A stretch of DNA of 64,000 nucleotides, from assembly GCF_004803695.1 (NCBI RefSeq), contig NZ_CP039393.1, forward strand, positions 434,001 through 498,000, given 5' to 3'. The position numbers were made by a program, and so were the translations under genes. This DNA comes from Muribaculum gordoncarteri. GTDB lineage: Bacteria; Bacteroidota; Bacteroidia; Bacteroidales; Muribaculaceae. The notes under the pieces were generated by a model. It ran no database searches. It saw only the letters and a program-made list of their open reading frames with translations, and was not told where the DNA came from. This document shows, piece by piece, positions 8,412 through 21,515 of the stretch. The first letter of the stretch is position 1. The number at the start of each line of letters is the position of its first letter.

Positions 8412-10040
8412 ATGGCAAACATTCAGGAAAAAATAGCCAAACTGTTCCCCGAAGCAACATTTGAGGAGGGCGAATGTCTGTTGGTGAATATTCCCGATGC
8501 CAAATGGCATGCTCTTGCTAAGACTTTGAAGGAGGATTCCGAGCTTAGCTACGACTATCTTGTGGCTATAGTAGGTGTCGACTGGACCGAAACACTCGGT
8601 TGCATGTACTACCTCACTTCAACCAAATACAACACCCACATATCGGTGCGCGTGTCAACTGCCGACCGTGAGAAGCCCATGCTTCACAGCATAACCGACC
8701 TTTGGGCCGTGGCCAATCTCTATGAGCGTGAAGTTTATGATTACTTCGGCATAATCTTCATCAATCACCCCGATATGCGCCGACTGTTCCTGCGCAATGA
8801 CTGGGTAGGTTACCCCTTGCGCAAGGACTACGATGCGAGTCCCGAGGTGAATCCCGTGCGTCTTGACCATGAAGAGGTCGAGGATACTTCGGTTACCTAC
8901 GTTGAGGAAGCCGACGGAACTATCGTGAAGAAGGATGTAACCATCTTCGCACCCGAGGACTTCGTTGTCAACATCGGTCCGCAGCACCCCGCAACCCACG
9001 GCGTATTGCGATTCCGCACAGCCGTCGACGGTGAAACCATCAAGAAAATCGACCTTTACCTCGGTTATATCCACCGCGGTATCGAGAAACTTTGTGAGGG
9101 ACTCGGCTATCCCCAGACCTTGCATTTCACCGACCGTCTTGACTACCTCTCGGCTCAGCAGAACCGTCATTGCCTGTGCCTGTGTATAGAGAAGGCTCTC
9201 GGAATTGAGGTGCCCCGTCGCGCTCAGGTGATACGCGTCATGATGGACGAGCTTATGCGTATATCATCGCACCTGCTGTTCATCGGCACATTCTGTATGG
9301 ACCTCGGAGCCACTACAATGCTCTTCTATGCAATGCGTGAGCGTGAACGCGTGCTCGACATATTTGAACGTACTTGCGGAGCCCGCATGACATTCAACTA
9401 CAACTGTATCGGCGGTATAATGGACGACCTCGATGCCGGATTTGTTGACGATGTCAAGGCTCTTATCGAAATAATGCCCAAGTGCCTCAAGGAGTATGAC
9501 ACCATATTCACCGGCAATGTAATCGCACACAACCGTATGGACGGGGTAGGCGTGCTGTCGCGCGAGGATGCCATATCCTATTCGGTTACCGGTCCTGCCG
9601 GCCGTGCTTCGGGTTGGGCCTGCGATGTGCGCAAGACCACTCCCTACGGCATATATTCCGAACTTGACTTCGAGGAGGTTGTGCTCCACGAGGGTGACTC
9701 GATGGCTCGCTTCAAGGCTCGTATTGAGGAGATCCGTCAGTCGATTCGCATCCTTGAGCAGCTTGTTGACAAAATCCCCGAAGGCGAAATATGTGCAAAG
9801 GTTCCCAAGATTGTCAAGTTGCCTGCCGGACACTGGTTCCAGCAGGTGGAGGCAAGTCGTGGCGCATTCGGGGTCTACATCGAGAGCACCGGCGGCACCA
9901 GCCCCATGCGCCTGAAGTTCAATTCGCCCTGCTTCAACCTTGCAGGTGTCGTTGACCACATAACCCGTGGCGGAAAGATTGCCGACCTTATCACCATTGG
10001 CGGTACGCTCGACTACGTAGTACCCGATATAGACCGATAG
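8412..10040 (+). CDS. nuoCD: NADH-quinone oxidoreductase subunit C/D fusion
   Basis: 542 residues. The N-terminal ~160 residues are NuoC (30-kDa subunit; YLTSTKYNTHISVRV, then VANLYEREVYDYFGI and MRRLFLRNDWVGYPLRKDY). After a ~20-residue linker NuoD (49-kDa subunit) begins with VVNIGPQHPATHGVLRF and continues with YLGYIHRGIEK, and the C-terminus ends PDIDR, as in NuoD. The two subunits form the quinone-binding connecting module of complex I. The fusion is shared with E. coli and is usual in many Bacteroidetes. Spacing is 51 bp from nuoB and 33 bp to nuoH. Confidence 0.96.
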   Translation: MANIQEKIAKLFPEATFEEGECLLVNIPDAKWHALAKTLKEDSELSYDYLVAIVGVDWTETLGCMYYLTSTKYNTHISVRVSTADREKPMLHSITDLWAVANLYEREVYDYFGIIFINHPDMRRLFLRNDWVGYPLRKDYDASPEVNPVRLDHEEVEDTSVTYVEEADGTIVKKDVTIFAPEDFVVNIGPQHPATHGVLRFRTAVDGETIKKIDLYLGYIHRGIEKLCEGLGYPQTLHFTDRLDYLSAQQNRHCLCLCIEKALGIEVPRRAQVIRVMMDELMRISSHLLFIGTFCMDLGATTMLFYAMRERERVLDIFERTCGARMTFNYNCIGGIMDDLDAGFVDDVKALIEIMPKCLKEYDTIFTGNVIAHNRMDGVGVLSREDAISYSVTGPAGRASGWACDVRKTTPYGIYSELDFEEVVLHEGDSMARFKARIEEIRQSIRILEQLVDKIPEGEICAKVPKIVKLPAGHWFQQVEASRGAFGVYIESTGGTSPMRLKFNSPCFNLAGVVDHITRGGKIADLITIGGTLDYVVPDIDR

Positions 10041-10073
10041 TAAGATTAAGAAAAAGTAAAGACAAAAACCGAT

Positions 10074-11150
10074 ATGTACGATTTATCAAAAGGAGCCGAC
10101 TGGCTCAACCAGTTTCTCACGACCTATATGTCGCCATGGCTTGCGGTCGTAGTGGAATGTGTCATCATAGGAGTGGTTTTACTCTTGGCTTACGCCCTGC
10201 TCGCTCTTTTCTACATCTACTTCGAGCGTAAGGTGTGTGCCGCTTTCCAGTGCCGTCTTGGCCCGAACCGCGTAGGTCCCTTCGGAATATTCCAGAGTGT
10301 TGCCGATATGTTCAAGATTCTCATCAAGGAGCTCATATCGCTCAACCACATCGACAAGTTCCTCTTCGCGCTCGCGCCCTACCTTGTAATCATTGCTTCG
10401 ATGCTCTGCTTCGCAGTGCTTCCGTGGGGCAAAGGCATTCAGGTCATTGACTTCAACATCGGTATATTCTTCCTGGTTGCCGTGTCGTCGATAGGCGTGC
10501 TCGGTATACTTCTTGCCGGATGGTCGAGTAACAATAAGTTCACACTCATCGGCGCCCTCCGTTCAGGAGCCCAGATGATAAGCTACGAGCTCTCAATCGG
10601 CTTGTCGGTAATCACGATGGTGGCTTTTGCCGGCTCGATGTCAATCTCCGATATCGTGAATCAGCAGCAGGATCTCTGGTTCATCTTCTCGGGACACATA
10701 CCCGCAATCATCGCATTTATCATCTACCTCATAGCAGGAACGGCCGAAACCAACCGTGGCCCGTTTGACCTTCCCGAGGCCGAGAGTGAGTTGACTGCAG
10801 GTTACCACACCGAATATTCAGGTATCCATTTCGGATTCTTTTATTTGGCCGAGTACTTGAACCTTTTCATCGTCGCAGGTGTTGCTTCATTGTTGTTCTT
10901 TGGAGGCTGGATGCCCCTCCACATCCCCGGATGGGACGCATTCAACCATGTTATGGACTTCATTCCGTCCATAGTGTGGTTCCTCATTAAGGCAATAGCT
11001 CTTTCATTTGTGATAATATGGTTCAAGTGGACATTCCCGCGCCTTCGCATCGACCAGCTCTTGTCATTGGAGTGGAAATATTTGCTTCCCATCAATTTGG
11101 CTAACCTCGTACTTATGGTAGTGGTAATCTGCTATGGATTGCACTTCTGA
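10074..11150 (+). CDS. nuoH: NADH-quinone oxidoreductase subunit H (ND1 homologue)
   Basis: 358 residues with eight to nine membrane helices. The conserved loop motifs [21 protein letters not shown] and [17 protein letters not shown], followed by GYHTEYSG, are diagnostic of NuoH, which shapes the quinone tunnel and starts the proton-translocation relay. The next gene is not nuoI, as in most operons, but atpD 52 bp downstream. Confidence 0.96.
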   Translation: MYDLSKGADWLNQFLTTYMSPWLAVVVECVIIGVVLLLAYALLALFYIYFERKVCAAFQCRLGPNRVGPFGIFQSVADMFKILIKELISLNHIDKFLFALAPYLVIIASMLCFAVLPWGKGIQVIDFNIGIFFLVAVSSIGVLGILLAGWSSNNKFTLIGALRSGAQMISYELSIGLSVITMVAFAGSMSISDIVNQQQDLWFIFSGHIPAIIAFIIYLIAGTAETNRGPFDLPEAESELTAGYHTEYSGIHFGFFYLAEYLNLFIVAGVASLLFFGGWMPLHIPGWDAFNHVMDFIPSIVWFLIKAIALSFVIIWFKWTFPRLRIDQLLSLEWKYLLPINLANLVLMVVVICYGLHF

Positions 11151-11184
11151 TAAGTCTGTTTGATAAAAATATAAATCTATATAA

Positions 11185-12705
<1,521 letters not shown>

Positions 12706-12724
12706 GTAAAAGATATTAACGACT

Positions 12725-12958
12725 ATGATACTCAAGGTTATATCGGCACAAGACATTCTCTTTCAGGGTGAGGTTGACAGCGTGACGCTTCCCGGAACCG
12801 AAGGAGAGTTCACCGTATTGCGCAATCATGCGTCACTGATCTCCACGCTCGAACCCGGCACCGTCACCTATCATCACGACGGACGAAGCGGCGAGGTGCA
12901 GGTCAACGGCGGAATCGTCGATGTCGATAACAATGTAGTGTCAGTGTGCATTTATTGA
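12725..12958 (+). CDS. atpC: ATP synthase F1 subunit epsilon, short form
   Basis: 77 residues. Only the N-terminal beta-sandwich is present (VISAQDILFQGEVDSVTLPGTEGEFTVL and NHASLISTLEPGTV). The two C-terminal helices of a full-length ~135-residue epsilon, which carry the inhibitory conformation, are absent: the frame closes at 12958 and atpB starts 1 bp later. Short epsilon subunits are usual in Bacteroidetes, so this is a family trait rather than a truncation. It should link gamma to the c-ring. Confidence 0.9.
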   Translation: MILKVISAQDILFQGEVDSVTLPGTEGEFTVLRNHASLISTLEPGTVTYHHDGRSGEVQVNGGIVDVDNNVVSVCIY

Positions 12959-12959
12959 T

Positions 12960-14350
<1,391 letters not shown>

Positions 14351-14365
14351 TATCAAGCTCTAACC

Positions 14366-14863
14366 ATGGAACTTTTCACGCCTGAATTCGGCCTGATATT
14401 CTGGATGTTTGTCGCCTTCGCGGTACTGTTCTTTATACTCGCAAAATGGGGGTGGCCGGCTATCATGAAGAGTGTCGAAGGCCGTGCCGACCTTATCGAC
14501 AAGGGTGTGGAGTACGCTCAAAATGCAAAGGAGCAGCTTGACCATGCCCGTGAAGAGGCCGACAAATACATAGACGAAGCTCGCAAGCAGCAAGCTGAAA
14601 TGCTACGCGAAGCCGACCGCATGAAGACTCAGATTATTGAGGAAGCACGCGCCGCTGCTTCAAAGGAAGCTCAAAAGGTGATGGATGCCGCAAGGATTTC
14701 CATCGAGCAGTCGCGTAAAGAGGCTGAACTGCGCTTCCGCGATGAGGTCAGCTCATTTGCCCTCGACATTGCCACCAAAGTGGTGCGCAAGCAAATGGCC
14801 GATGAGAAGGCCCAGACCCAATTAGTGAACTCACTGTTGGATGAAATTGAAAATAAAAACTAA
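14366..14863 (+). CDS. atpF: ATP synthase Fo subunit b
   Basis: 165 residues: an N-terminal membrane helix (GLIFWMFVAFAVLFFILAKW) then a long charged, Ala-rich coiled coil (EQLDHAREEADKYIDEARKQ) that forms the peripheral stalk. Ends SLLDEIENKN. Starts 16 bp after atpE and ends 6 bp before atpH. Confidence 0.95.
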   Translation: MELFTPEFGLIFWMFVAFAVLFFILAKWGWPAIMKSVEGRADLIDKGVEYAQNAKEQLDHAREEADKYIDEARKQQAEMLREADRMKTQIIEEARAAASKEAQKVMDAARISIEQSRKEAELRFRDEVSSFALDIATKVVRKQMADEKAQTQLVNSLLDEIENKN

Positions 14864-14869
14864 AACGCA

Positions 14870-15415
14870 ATGAACCAAGGTCTTATTCCATCTCGTTACG
14901 CCAAGGCGCTGTACAAGTTTGCCGTTGAAAAAGGCAAAGCCGACAGGGTCTATGTGCTGATGAAAAATCTGGAGGCGGCTTTTGCCGCACAGCCTCGACT
15001 GCAGGAGGTGATGAACAATCCCTACATCGCCGTCGACGATAAGACCCGTCTGTTGATGACTGCGGCAAAGGCCGAGAAGACCGACAGTTGCTATGTCGAC
15101 TTCCTGAAGCTTCTTGTCGAAAACAAGCGCATCGATTTTTCGAGAGGCATCGCTATCGCTTATCTCGACATATATCGTGAGGAAAACAACATCTACCTCG
15201 TGAAGCTGATTACTGCAGACGACCTGCCGCAGACCGAGATTGACAAGCTGCACGATCTCGTGAAGCGTCATCTCAACGGGGCTTCGATGGAGTTCTCGCG
15301 CACTGTCGACCCGGAGCTGATTGGCGGATTTGTCATAAACATCAACTCCGAGCGCCTCGATGCATCAATCAGTAACGAACTCAAGCAATTGCGTCTTAAA
15401 CTATTAAGCAACTAA
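14870..15415 (+). CDS. atpH: ATP synthase F1 subunit delta
   Basis: 181 residues. The N-terminal helical bundle starts with LIPSRYAKALYKFAVEKG, typical of OSCP/delta, and the C-terminal part carries DPELIGGFVININSERLDASI, the standard delta signature. It caps F1 and binds subunit b. Tightly placed between atpF (6 bp) and atpA (9 bp). Confidence 0.94.
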   Translation: MNQGLIPSRYAKALYKFAVEKGKADRVYVLMKNLEAAFAAQPRLQEVMNNPYIAVDDKTRLLMTAAKAEKTDSCYVDFLKLLVENKRIDFSRGIAIAYLDIYREENNIYLVKLITADDLPQTEIDKLHDLVKRHLNGASMEFSRTVDPELIGGFVININSERLDASISNELKQLRLKLLSN

Positions 15416-15424
15416 CACAAACTA

Positions 15425-16999
15425 ATGATTAACCCAAGCGAAATATCGGAAGTATTAAAGCAACAACTTGAGAATGTCAACAACAAGGTGTCATTCGAGG
15501 AAGTTGGAACGGTCCTTGAGGTAGGTGACGGTGTCGCCCATGTCTATGGACTTGAGAATGTACGCGCCAACGAGCTTGTAGAGTTTGAAAACGGCGTCAA
15601 GGGTGTTGCCATGAACCTTGAGGAGAGCAATGTCGGTGTGATTTTGCTTAACAACATTGACCGCGTGACTGAAAATATGACCGTCCGTCGCACCGGCGAG
15701 ATTGCTTCAATCCCCGTCGGCGAAGGCCTCTTGGGTCGCGTAATCAATGTGTTGGGTGAACCGATTGACGGTGCCGGCCCCATATCGGGCGACCTCTACC
15801 GCATGCCCTTGGAGCGAAAGGCCCCCGGAGTTATATTCCGTCAGCCTGTAAAGCAGCCGCTGCAGACCGGTATCAAGGCCGTAGACTCGATGGTGCCTAT
15901 AGGCCGCGGACAGCGTGAGTTGATTATCGGCGACCGTCAGATAGGTAAGACCGCAATCGCTATCGACACTATAATCAATCAGCGCAAGAACTACGAGGAC
16001 GGAAAGCCCGTCTATTGTATATATGTCGCTATAGGACAGAAGGCATCGTCGGTGGCCGCACTTGTGCAGACTCTCCGCGACAACGGTGCGCTTCCCTATA
16101 CCGTAGTCGTGGCCGCCAATGCGTCCGACTCGGCTGCGATGCGCTACTACTCTCCCTTTGCGGGTGTTGCTATCGGTGAGTTCTTCCGCGACACCGGCCG
16201 TGACGCGCTCATCGTCTACGACGACCTCTCGAAGCAGGCCGTGTCCTACCGCGAGATTTCGTTGATTCTTAAGCGTCCTTCGGGTCGTGAAGCCTATCCG
16301 GGTGATATCTTCTACCTCCATTCGCGTCTTCTTGAGCGCGCCGCCAAGATTATCGACAATCAGGAAGTGGCCGCTGCCATGAACGACCTCCCCGAGGTAC
16401 TGAAGGACAAGGTGAAGGGTGGTGGTTCGCTGACCGCACTTCCTATCATCGAAACTCAGGCAGGCGACGTGTCGGCCTACATCCCCACCAACGTGATTTC
16501 AATCACCGACGGACAGATATTCCTTGAAACGGCTCTGTTCAACCGTGGTATCCGTCCCGCCATCAACGTGGGTATATCGGTTTCTCGTGTGGGTGGTAAC
16601 GCTCAGATCAAATCGATGAAGAAGGTAGCCGGTACGCTGAAAATCGACCAGGCACAGTTCCGTGAGTTGGAGTCGTTCACCAAGTTTGGCGGCGACATCG
16701 ACCCCGTTACAGCCCGCGTCATCGACAAAGGCCGCAAGAATGAGCAGCTCCTTATCCAGCCTCAGTACAGCCCTATGGCCGTTGAGGAGGAAGTGGCTAT
16801 AATATTCTGCGGAACAAAGGGATTGCTCGAGAATGTACCGCTTGAGAAGGTTTCAGAATTTGAAAAACTCTTCTTGCAGTTGATTCGCGCAAAATATCAG
16901 AAGGAAGTGCTCGATGTCATCAAGGCCGGTCAGCTGACCGACGATGTTGTCGAAAAACTCACTGAATGCGCCAAGGAGATTGCAAGCCGCTATAAATAA
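15425..16999 (+). CDS. atpA: ATP synthase F1 subunit alpha
   Basis: 524 residues. The P-loop GDRQIGKTA, the segment [20 protein letters not shown], and the arginine-finger region [14 protein letters not shown] mark the non-catalytic nucleotide-binding alpha subunit. Length and ends (SASRYK-like, here EIASRYK) are normal. It lies 9 bp after atpH and 14 bp before atpG. Confidence 0.97.
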   Translation: MINPSEISEVLKQQLENVNNKVSFEEVGTVLEVGDGVAHVYGLENVRANELVEFENGVKGVAMNLEESNVGVILLNNIDRVTENMTVRRTGEIASIPVGEGLLGRVINVLGEPIDGAGPISGDLYRMPLERKAPGVIFRQPVKQPLQTGIKAVDSMVPIGRGQRELIIGDRQIGKTAIAIDTIINQRKNYEDGKPVYCIYVAIGQKASSVAALVQTLRDNGALPYTVVVAANASDSAAMRYYSPFAGVAIGEFFRDTGRDALIVYDDLSKQAVSYREISLILKRPSGREAYPGDIFYLHSRLLERAAKIIDNQEVAAAMNDLPEVLKDKVKGGGSLTALPIIETQAGDVSAYIPTNVISITDGQIFLETALFNRGIRPAINVGISVSRVGGNAQIKSMKKVAGTLKIDQAQFRELESFTKFGGDIDPVTARVIDKGRKNEQLLIQPQYSPMAVEEEVAIIFCGTKGLLENVPLEKVSEFEKLFLQLIRAKYQKEVLDVIKAGQLTDDVVEKLTECAKEIASRYK

Positions 17000-17013
17000 A
17001 CAACAATACCGAA

Positions 17014-17895
17014 ATGGCAACATTACGCGAACTTAAAGGAAGAATCGGCTCGGTGAAGTCATCTGAAAAGATCACCGGAGCCATGAAGATGATTTCATCG
17101 GCAAAGATGCACAAGGCCGAGCAGGCCCTCAAGCGTCTTCTGCCCTTCCGCGGACAGATACAGACTATCATCGGCAATCTGCTTTCGGCCGATGCCGAGT
17201 TCTCGTCGCCGTTAATCGAGAATCGCGAAGTGAAGCGCATCGGTATTGTCGTATTCGGTTCCGACGACGGTCTTTGCGGTGCCTACAACATGAATGTCTT
17301 CAAGGGACTGCTTCAGAAGTTGCACTCCATGCGTGAAAAGCACGGTCAGGATGTGGACTTCGTGATATATCCCGTAGGAGGCAAGATGTTCAAGGCCGCC
17401 CGCCGCCTGTCAGGCGCCCACATCGAGGTTCGACAGCTTGTCGAGGTCAACTCCAAGAGCTCGGGGAAGGAGATACGCAACTTCACCTTCTCCCTGCAGC
17501 AGGAGTATCTTGACGGCAATATCGACCTGCTCGAAATAATCTACATGAGCTACAAGAGCGTGAGTCGTCAGATTCTGCGCGCCGAGCAGTTGCTCCCCGT
17601 GGCTCAGGAAACACTGACCGACAACTCCATCACCGTGCAGTGTCGGCCCTACATTTTCGAGCCCGATGCCAACGCCATCTTCACCTCGGTATTGCCACTC
17701 TTCGTGCTTGCCGTGATGCAGGAAACGTTTACCGAAAACCAGGCCTCCGAGCAGGCCGCGCGTGTCATGGCGATGCAGAGCGCCAACGACAACGCGAAGA
17801 AGCTGCTTGATCAGCTGCAGCTCGAATACAACAAGCTCCGTCAGCAGGCCATCACCTCCGAGTTGCTCGACATTCTCGGCGGTCAGGTCAAGTGA
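17014..17895 (+). CDS. atpG: ATP synthase F1 subunit gamma
   Basis: 293 residues. The N-terminal coiled-coil helix MATLRELKGRIGSVKSSEKI and C-terminal SANDNAKKLLDQLQLEYNKL with RQQAITSELLDILGG are the two helices of the central rotor shaft; the GSDDGLCGAYN stretch is the conserved Rossmann-like region. It closes the ATP synthase set. The 132 bp between it and nuoI contain no recognised promoter or terminator. Confidence 0.95.
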   Translation: MATLRELKGRIGSVKSSEKITGAMKMISSAKMHKAEQALKRLLPFRGQIQTIIGNLLSADAEFSSPLIENREVKRIGIVVFGSDDGLCGAYNMNVFKGLLQKLHSMREKHGQDVDFVIYPVGGKMFKAARRLSGAHIEVRQLVEVNSKSSGKEIRNFTFSLQQEYLDGNIDLLEIIYMSYKSVSRQILRAEQLLPVAQETLTDNSITVQCRPYIFEPDANAIFTSVLPLFVLAVMQETFTENQASEQAARVMAMQSANDNAKKLLDQLQLEYNKLRQQAITSELLDILGGQVK

Positions 17896-18027
17896 CGGGT
17901 TTGAATTGGGAAAAGTAATGCGGGCGATACCGGAGGTTACACATACCGATACTCTGGTCGGCCGCGACAACGAATATATTGTCAATCGGTATGCATATTT
18001 TAAAGTAATAAAGACCAATCATAATCT

Positions 18028-18585
18028 ATGGGCAGTGTAAAAGATTATTTTTCATCACTGGGAACAGGCATTACAAGCCTATTGAAGGGTATGGGTGTCA
18101 CCGGAAAGGAGTTCTTGACCCCGAAGGTGACCGAGTCCTATCCTGACGATCGCAAGACGATACAGTACGCCGCTCCGCGTTTCCGTGCAAAGCTCGTCTT
18201 GAAGTATGACGCTGAAGGTCATCACAAGTGTATAGCATGCGGAATTTGTCAGCGCAACTGTCCCAACGGCACTATCAGCCTGACAACCAAGATGGTTGAC
18301 CTCCCCGACGGTAAAAAGAAGCGCAAACTCGATGCCTACATGTACGACCTCGGTAGCTGCACATTCTGCGAGCTCTGTGTCACCACATGTCCCCAAAATG
18401 CGCTTGAGTTCTCCAACGACTTCGAGCAGGCCGTATTCACCCGTTCGATGCTTGTCGAGAAACTTAATTATCTGCCCGAACCGGCTGAACCGGCACCGGC
18501 TCCCAAGCCCGCCGAGGCACCCAAGCCCGCCGAAGCCCCCAAGGCTCCTGAGGCTCCCGCTCAGTCTAATGTCGCTGAAAAGTAA
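18028..18585 (+). CDS. nuoI: NADH-quinone oxidoreductase subunit I (two 4Fe-4S clusters) with proline-rich tail
   Basis: 185 residues. Two ferredoxin motifs bind clusters N6a and N6b: CIACGICQRNCPNG and CTFCELCVTTCPQNA. NuoI passes electrons toward NuoB. The last ~35 residues are a low-complexity Pro/Ala/Glu/Lys tail with repeats of the type KPAEAP, not part of the NuoI fold; it may be a flexible tether to the missing peripheral module or simply an appendage. The gene resumes the nuo order after the ATP synthase genes. Confidence 0.95.
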   Translation: MGSVKDYFSSLGTGITSLLKGMGVTGKEFLTPKVTESYPDDRKTIQYAAPRFRAKLVLKYDAEGHHKCIACGICQRNCPNGTISLTTKMVDLPDGKKKRKLDAYMYDLGSCTFCELCVTTCPQNALEFSNDFEQAVFTRSMLVEKLNYLPEPAEPAPAPKPAEAPKPAEAPKAPEAPAQSNVAEK

Positions 18586-18605
18586 AAAGAAAAATCAGAT
18601 ATAAT

Positions 18606-19121
18606 ATGGAATCAGTTGGAAGTATCATTATGTATTGCGTAATCGTTGCGGCGATTATCGTATTCTCGATACTCACTGTCACCACTCGCAGGATTCTGCG
18701 TGCGGCAACCTACCTGTTGTTTGTGCTCTTCGCTACGGCGGGCATATACTTCAAGCTCGACTACGAGTTCCTGGGGGCCGTCCAGATTGCCGTATATGCG
18801 GGTGGTATCGTAGTATTGTTTGTGTTCTCAATTTTGCTCACATCCAATCCCGGCGACAGTAGTGCGAGACTTGCTTCAAAACGACGCGTCATGGGTATCA
18901 TCGCAGCCCTCCTGTCCTTTGTGGTCATGGGCTTCGCCCTGTGCCGTCACGAGTTCTGGACAGCGTTGAGCCGTCCGTTCACTACGGATCTCACTATGCA
19001 GGAAATCGGCCAAGTGCTTCTCGGCACTGAAAAGTGGCAGTACCTGCTCCCCTTTGAAGCAGTGAGTGTGTTGTTATTGGCATGTATAATCGGTGGCGTG
19101 GTAGTCGCCCGCAAGCGTTAA
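18606..19121 (+). CDS. nuoJ: NADH-quinone oxidoreductase subunit J (ND6 homologue)
   Basis: 171 residues, five membrane helices. LDYEFLGAVQIAVYAGGIVVLFVFSILL contains the conserved third-helix pi-bulge region of NuoJ. A membrane-arm subunit between NuoH/A and NuoK. ATG 18606 lies 20 bp after nuoI. Confidence 0.93.
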   Translation: MESVGSIIMYCVIVAAIIVFSILTVTTRRILRAATYLLFVLFATAGIYFKLDYEFLGAVQIAVYAGGIVVLFVFSILLTSNPGDSSARLASKRRVMGIIAALLSFVVMGFALCRHEFWTALSRPFTTDLTMQEIGQVLLGTEKWQYLLPFEAVSVLLLACIIGGVVVARKR

Positions 19122-19136
19122 TCATTGGTGCAGATT

Positions 19137-19451
19137 ATGGACAATTTATCTATGATGATGTACATTATCCCCAGCATGATTATGTTCTGCTGCGGTGTTT
19201 ACGGATTCATCACCCGTAAAAACATGATTGCGATTCTGATATCGCTTGAGTTGATGCTCAATTCGGTCGACATCAACTTTGTGGTGTTTAACCGCTTCTT
19301 GTTCCCCGGACAACTCGAAGGAATGATGTTCACCCTTTTTGCCATCGCTATTGCAGCTGCCGAAACAGCTCTTGCCATTGCAATTATAGTCAACATTTTC
19401 CGCGTTGCCCGAAATATTGATATACGCGACCTCACTAAAATGAAATTTTAA
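19137..19451 (+). CDS. nuoK: NADH-quinone oxidoreductase subunit K (ND4L homologue)
   Basis: 104 residues from ATG 19137; a TTG four codons earlier is in frame but unlikely. Three helices with the two conserved glutamates, one in LISLELMLNSVDINFVVF and one in AAAETALAIAI, which form the proton relay. Spacing is 15 bp from nuoJ and 5 bp to nuoL. Confidence 0.94.
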   Translation: MDNLSMMMYIIPSMIMFCCGVYGFITRKNMIAILISLELMLNSVDINFVVFNRFLFPGQLEGMMFTLFAIAIAAAETALAIAIIVNIFRVARNIDIRDLTKMKF

Positions 19452-19456
19452 TAGTT

Positions 19457-21484
19457 ATGGAACATATATCAATCTTCATATTAGCTATTCCTCTCTTCAT
19501 GTTCCTCTTGCTCGGCTTGCTGGGCATGAAGATGAGCCATAAGTTGGCCGGTACTCTCGGTACTCTCGGTATGGGTACCACTCTTGTACTCGCCTATACT
19601 GTTGCGTTTACCTATTTCTTCAGCGGCGACGCTCAGTTCATCAACGCTGCAGGCGAGCGTCTGCAGTCGATTCTCTGGAATGTGACATGGCTGCAGTTTA
19701 CCGACTCGCTCGTTATCCGTCTTGGATTCCTCCTCGATCCCATCTCGGCCATGCTGCTTGTGGTCATCACCACTATATCATTCATGGTGCATCTCTACAG
19801 CTTGGGTTACATGCGCGACCATCACGGAGTGTATGAGAGAGGTTTCCAGCGTTTCTACGCTTTCCTTTCATTGTTCAGCTTCTCGATGCTCGGACTCGTT
19901 GTCGCAACCAACATTTTCCAGATGTACATCTTCTGGGAGCTTGTGGGTGCTTCATCCTACCTCCTCATCGGTTTCTACTATGTGAAGCCGTCGGCTGTTT
20001 CAGCTTCAAAGAAGGCGTTTATCGTAACTCGTTTTGCCGACCTCGGATTCCTCATCGGTATCCTCGTGTTGTCCTACTTCACCGGTACGTTCAACTTCAC
20101 CGAACTCACTTCGGTTCCCGTTGACGGACTCGCCAATGTATATCAGGTGAGCGAAGCTACTGCCGAAGGTGTCAAGAACATCTTTGCAGGAAGTGCAACT
20201 CCCATGTTTATGGGCGCTTCGGTTATGACATGGGCTCTCGTGCTCATCTTCATGGGAGGTATGGGTAAGTCGGCCATGATGCCGCTCCACATCTGGCTTC
20301 CCGATGCAATGGAAGGTCCCACCCCGGTTTCTGCCCTCATCCACGCCGCTACAATGGTTGTGGCCGGTGTATATCTTGTGGCCCGTCTGTTCCCGCTCTA
20401 CTTGATGGAGATTCGTTCGCTTGAGATTGTAACTGTTGTAGGTGCCGTCACCGCACTCTATGCGGCAATGGTGGCTTGTACGCAGATCGACATCAAGCGC
20501 GTGCTCGCCTTCTCGACAATATCGCAGATTGCGTTCATGATGGTTTCGCTTGGTGTTGCCCGTCCCGAGTTCCACCACGGCATCGGTTACATGGCCGGTA
20601 TGTTCCATCTGTTCACTCATGCTATGTTCAAGGCGTTGTTGTTCCTCTGTGCAGGTGCTTTGATTCACGCCATAGGCTCCAACGACTACACAGCCATGCA
20701 CGGTCTGCGCAAGCACATGCCCATCACCCACATCACATTCCTTATTGGCTGTCTTGCTATCGCGGGTATCATCCCGTTTGCAGGATTCTTCTCCAAGGAT
20801 GAGATTCTCACCGCTTGCTTCGGCAACTCGGCTCTGTGGTATGTGTGGATGTCGCTTGTAGCCGGTCTTACCGCCTTCTACATGTTCCGCCTCTACTACC
20901 TCATCTTCTGGTGGAAGGAACACAAGGTGCCCGAAGGTCATCACGCTCCTCACGATCAGCCCTGGACTATGACACTCCCGTTGGTTATCCTTGCCGTTAT
21001 CTCATGTTTTGCCGGCTTCGTTCCCTTCGGAAACCTCGTTACATGGAATGGTCACCCGATGTTTGATCACGTTGGATTCTTCACCAACCTTGAGCATCTC
21101 GACTGGTCGGTGGCTGCAGTGTCACTTGCCGTTGCCATAATCGCAATCGCAATTGCCACCGTGATGTATAAGAAGGAGAATCCGCTTCCCGCCAAGTTCA
21201 AGAATGCACTTCCCACGCTTTGGGACTGGTGTCATCACCGTTTCTACTGGGACGAACTCTATATGTTCATCACTCACCGCATAATTTTTAACGGCATCTG
21301 CAAGCCCATCGCATGGTTTGACCGTCACATTATCGACGGTACGATGGATATGTTTGCCCGCGTTACTCAGAAGGCTTCGTTCTCAATACGCGGACTTCAG
21401 TCGGGCAACCTCCAGATGTATGTATGGGTTTACCTGATCGGCGCACTTCTGCTTGCCTCGATTACATGGGTTTGTCTTCTCTAA
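19457..21484 (+). CDS. nuoL: NADH-quinone oxidoreductase subunit L (ND5 homologue)
   Basis: 675 residues, antiporter-like proton-pumping subunit. Conserved signatures include FWELVGASSYLLIGFYY, KSAMMPLHIWLPDAMEGPTP and SALIHAATMVVAGVYL, with the lateral helix region at the C-terminus. Full length. Distal membrane arm of complex I. Confidence 0.96.
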   Translation: MEHISIFILAIPLFMFLLLGLLGMKMSHKLAGTLGTLGMGTTLVLAYTVAFTYFFSGDAQFINAAGERLQSILWNVTWLQFTDSLVIRLGFLLDPISAMLLVVITTISFMVHLYSLGYMRDHHGVYERGFQRFYAFLSLFSFSMLGLVVATNIFQMYIFWELVGASSYLLIGFYYVKPSAVSASKKAFIVTRFADLGFLIGILVLSYFTGTFNFTELTSVPVDGLANVYQVSEATAEGVKNIFAGSATPMFMGASVMTWALVLIFMGGMGKSAMMPLHIWLPDAMEGPTPVSALIHAATMVVAGVYLVARLFPLYLMEIRSLEIVTVVGAVTALYAAMVACTQIDIKRVLAFSTISQIAFMMVSLGVARPEFHHGIGYMAGMFHLFTHAMFKALLFLCAGALIHAIGSNDYTAMHGLRKHMPITHITFLIGCLAIAGIIPFAGFFSKDEILTACFGNSALWYVWMSLVAGLTAFYMFRLYYLIFWWKEHKVPEGHHAPHDQPWTMTLPLVILAVISCFAGFVPFGNLVTWNGHPMFDHVGFFTNLEHLDWSVAAVSLAVAIIAIAIATVMYKKENPLPAKFKNALPTLWDWCHHRFYWDELYMFITHRIIFNGICKPIAWFDRHIIDGTMDMFARVTQKASFSIRGLQSGNLQMYVWVYLIGALLLASITWVCLL

Positions 21485-21515
21485 TAAATAGTGCAATTAG
21501 AAAAATATAGTAATT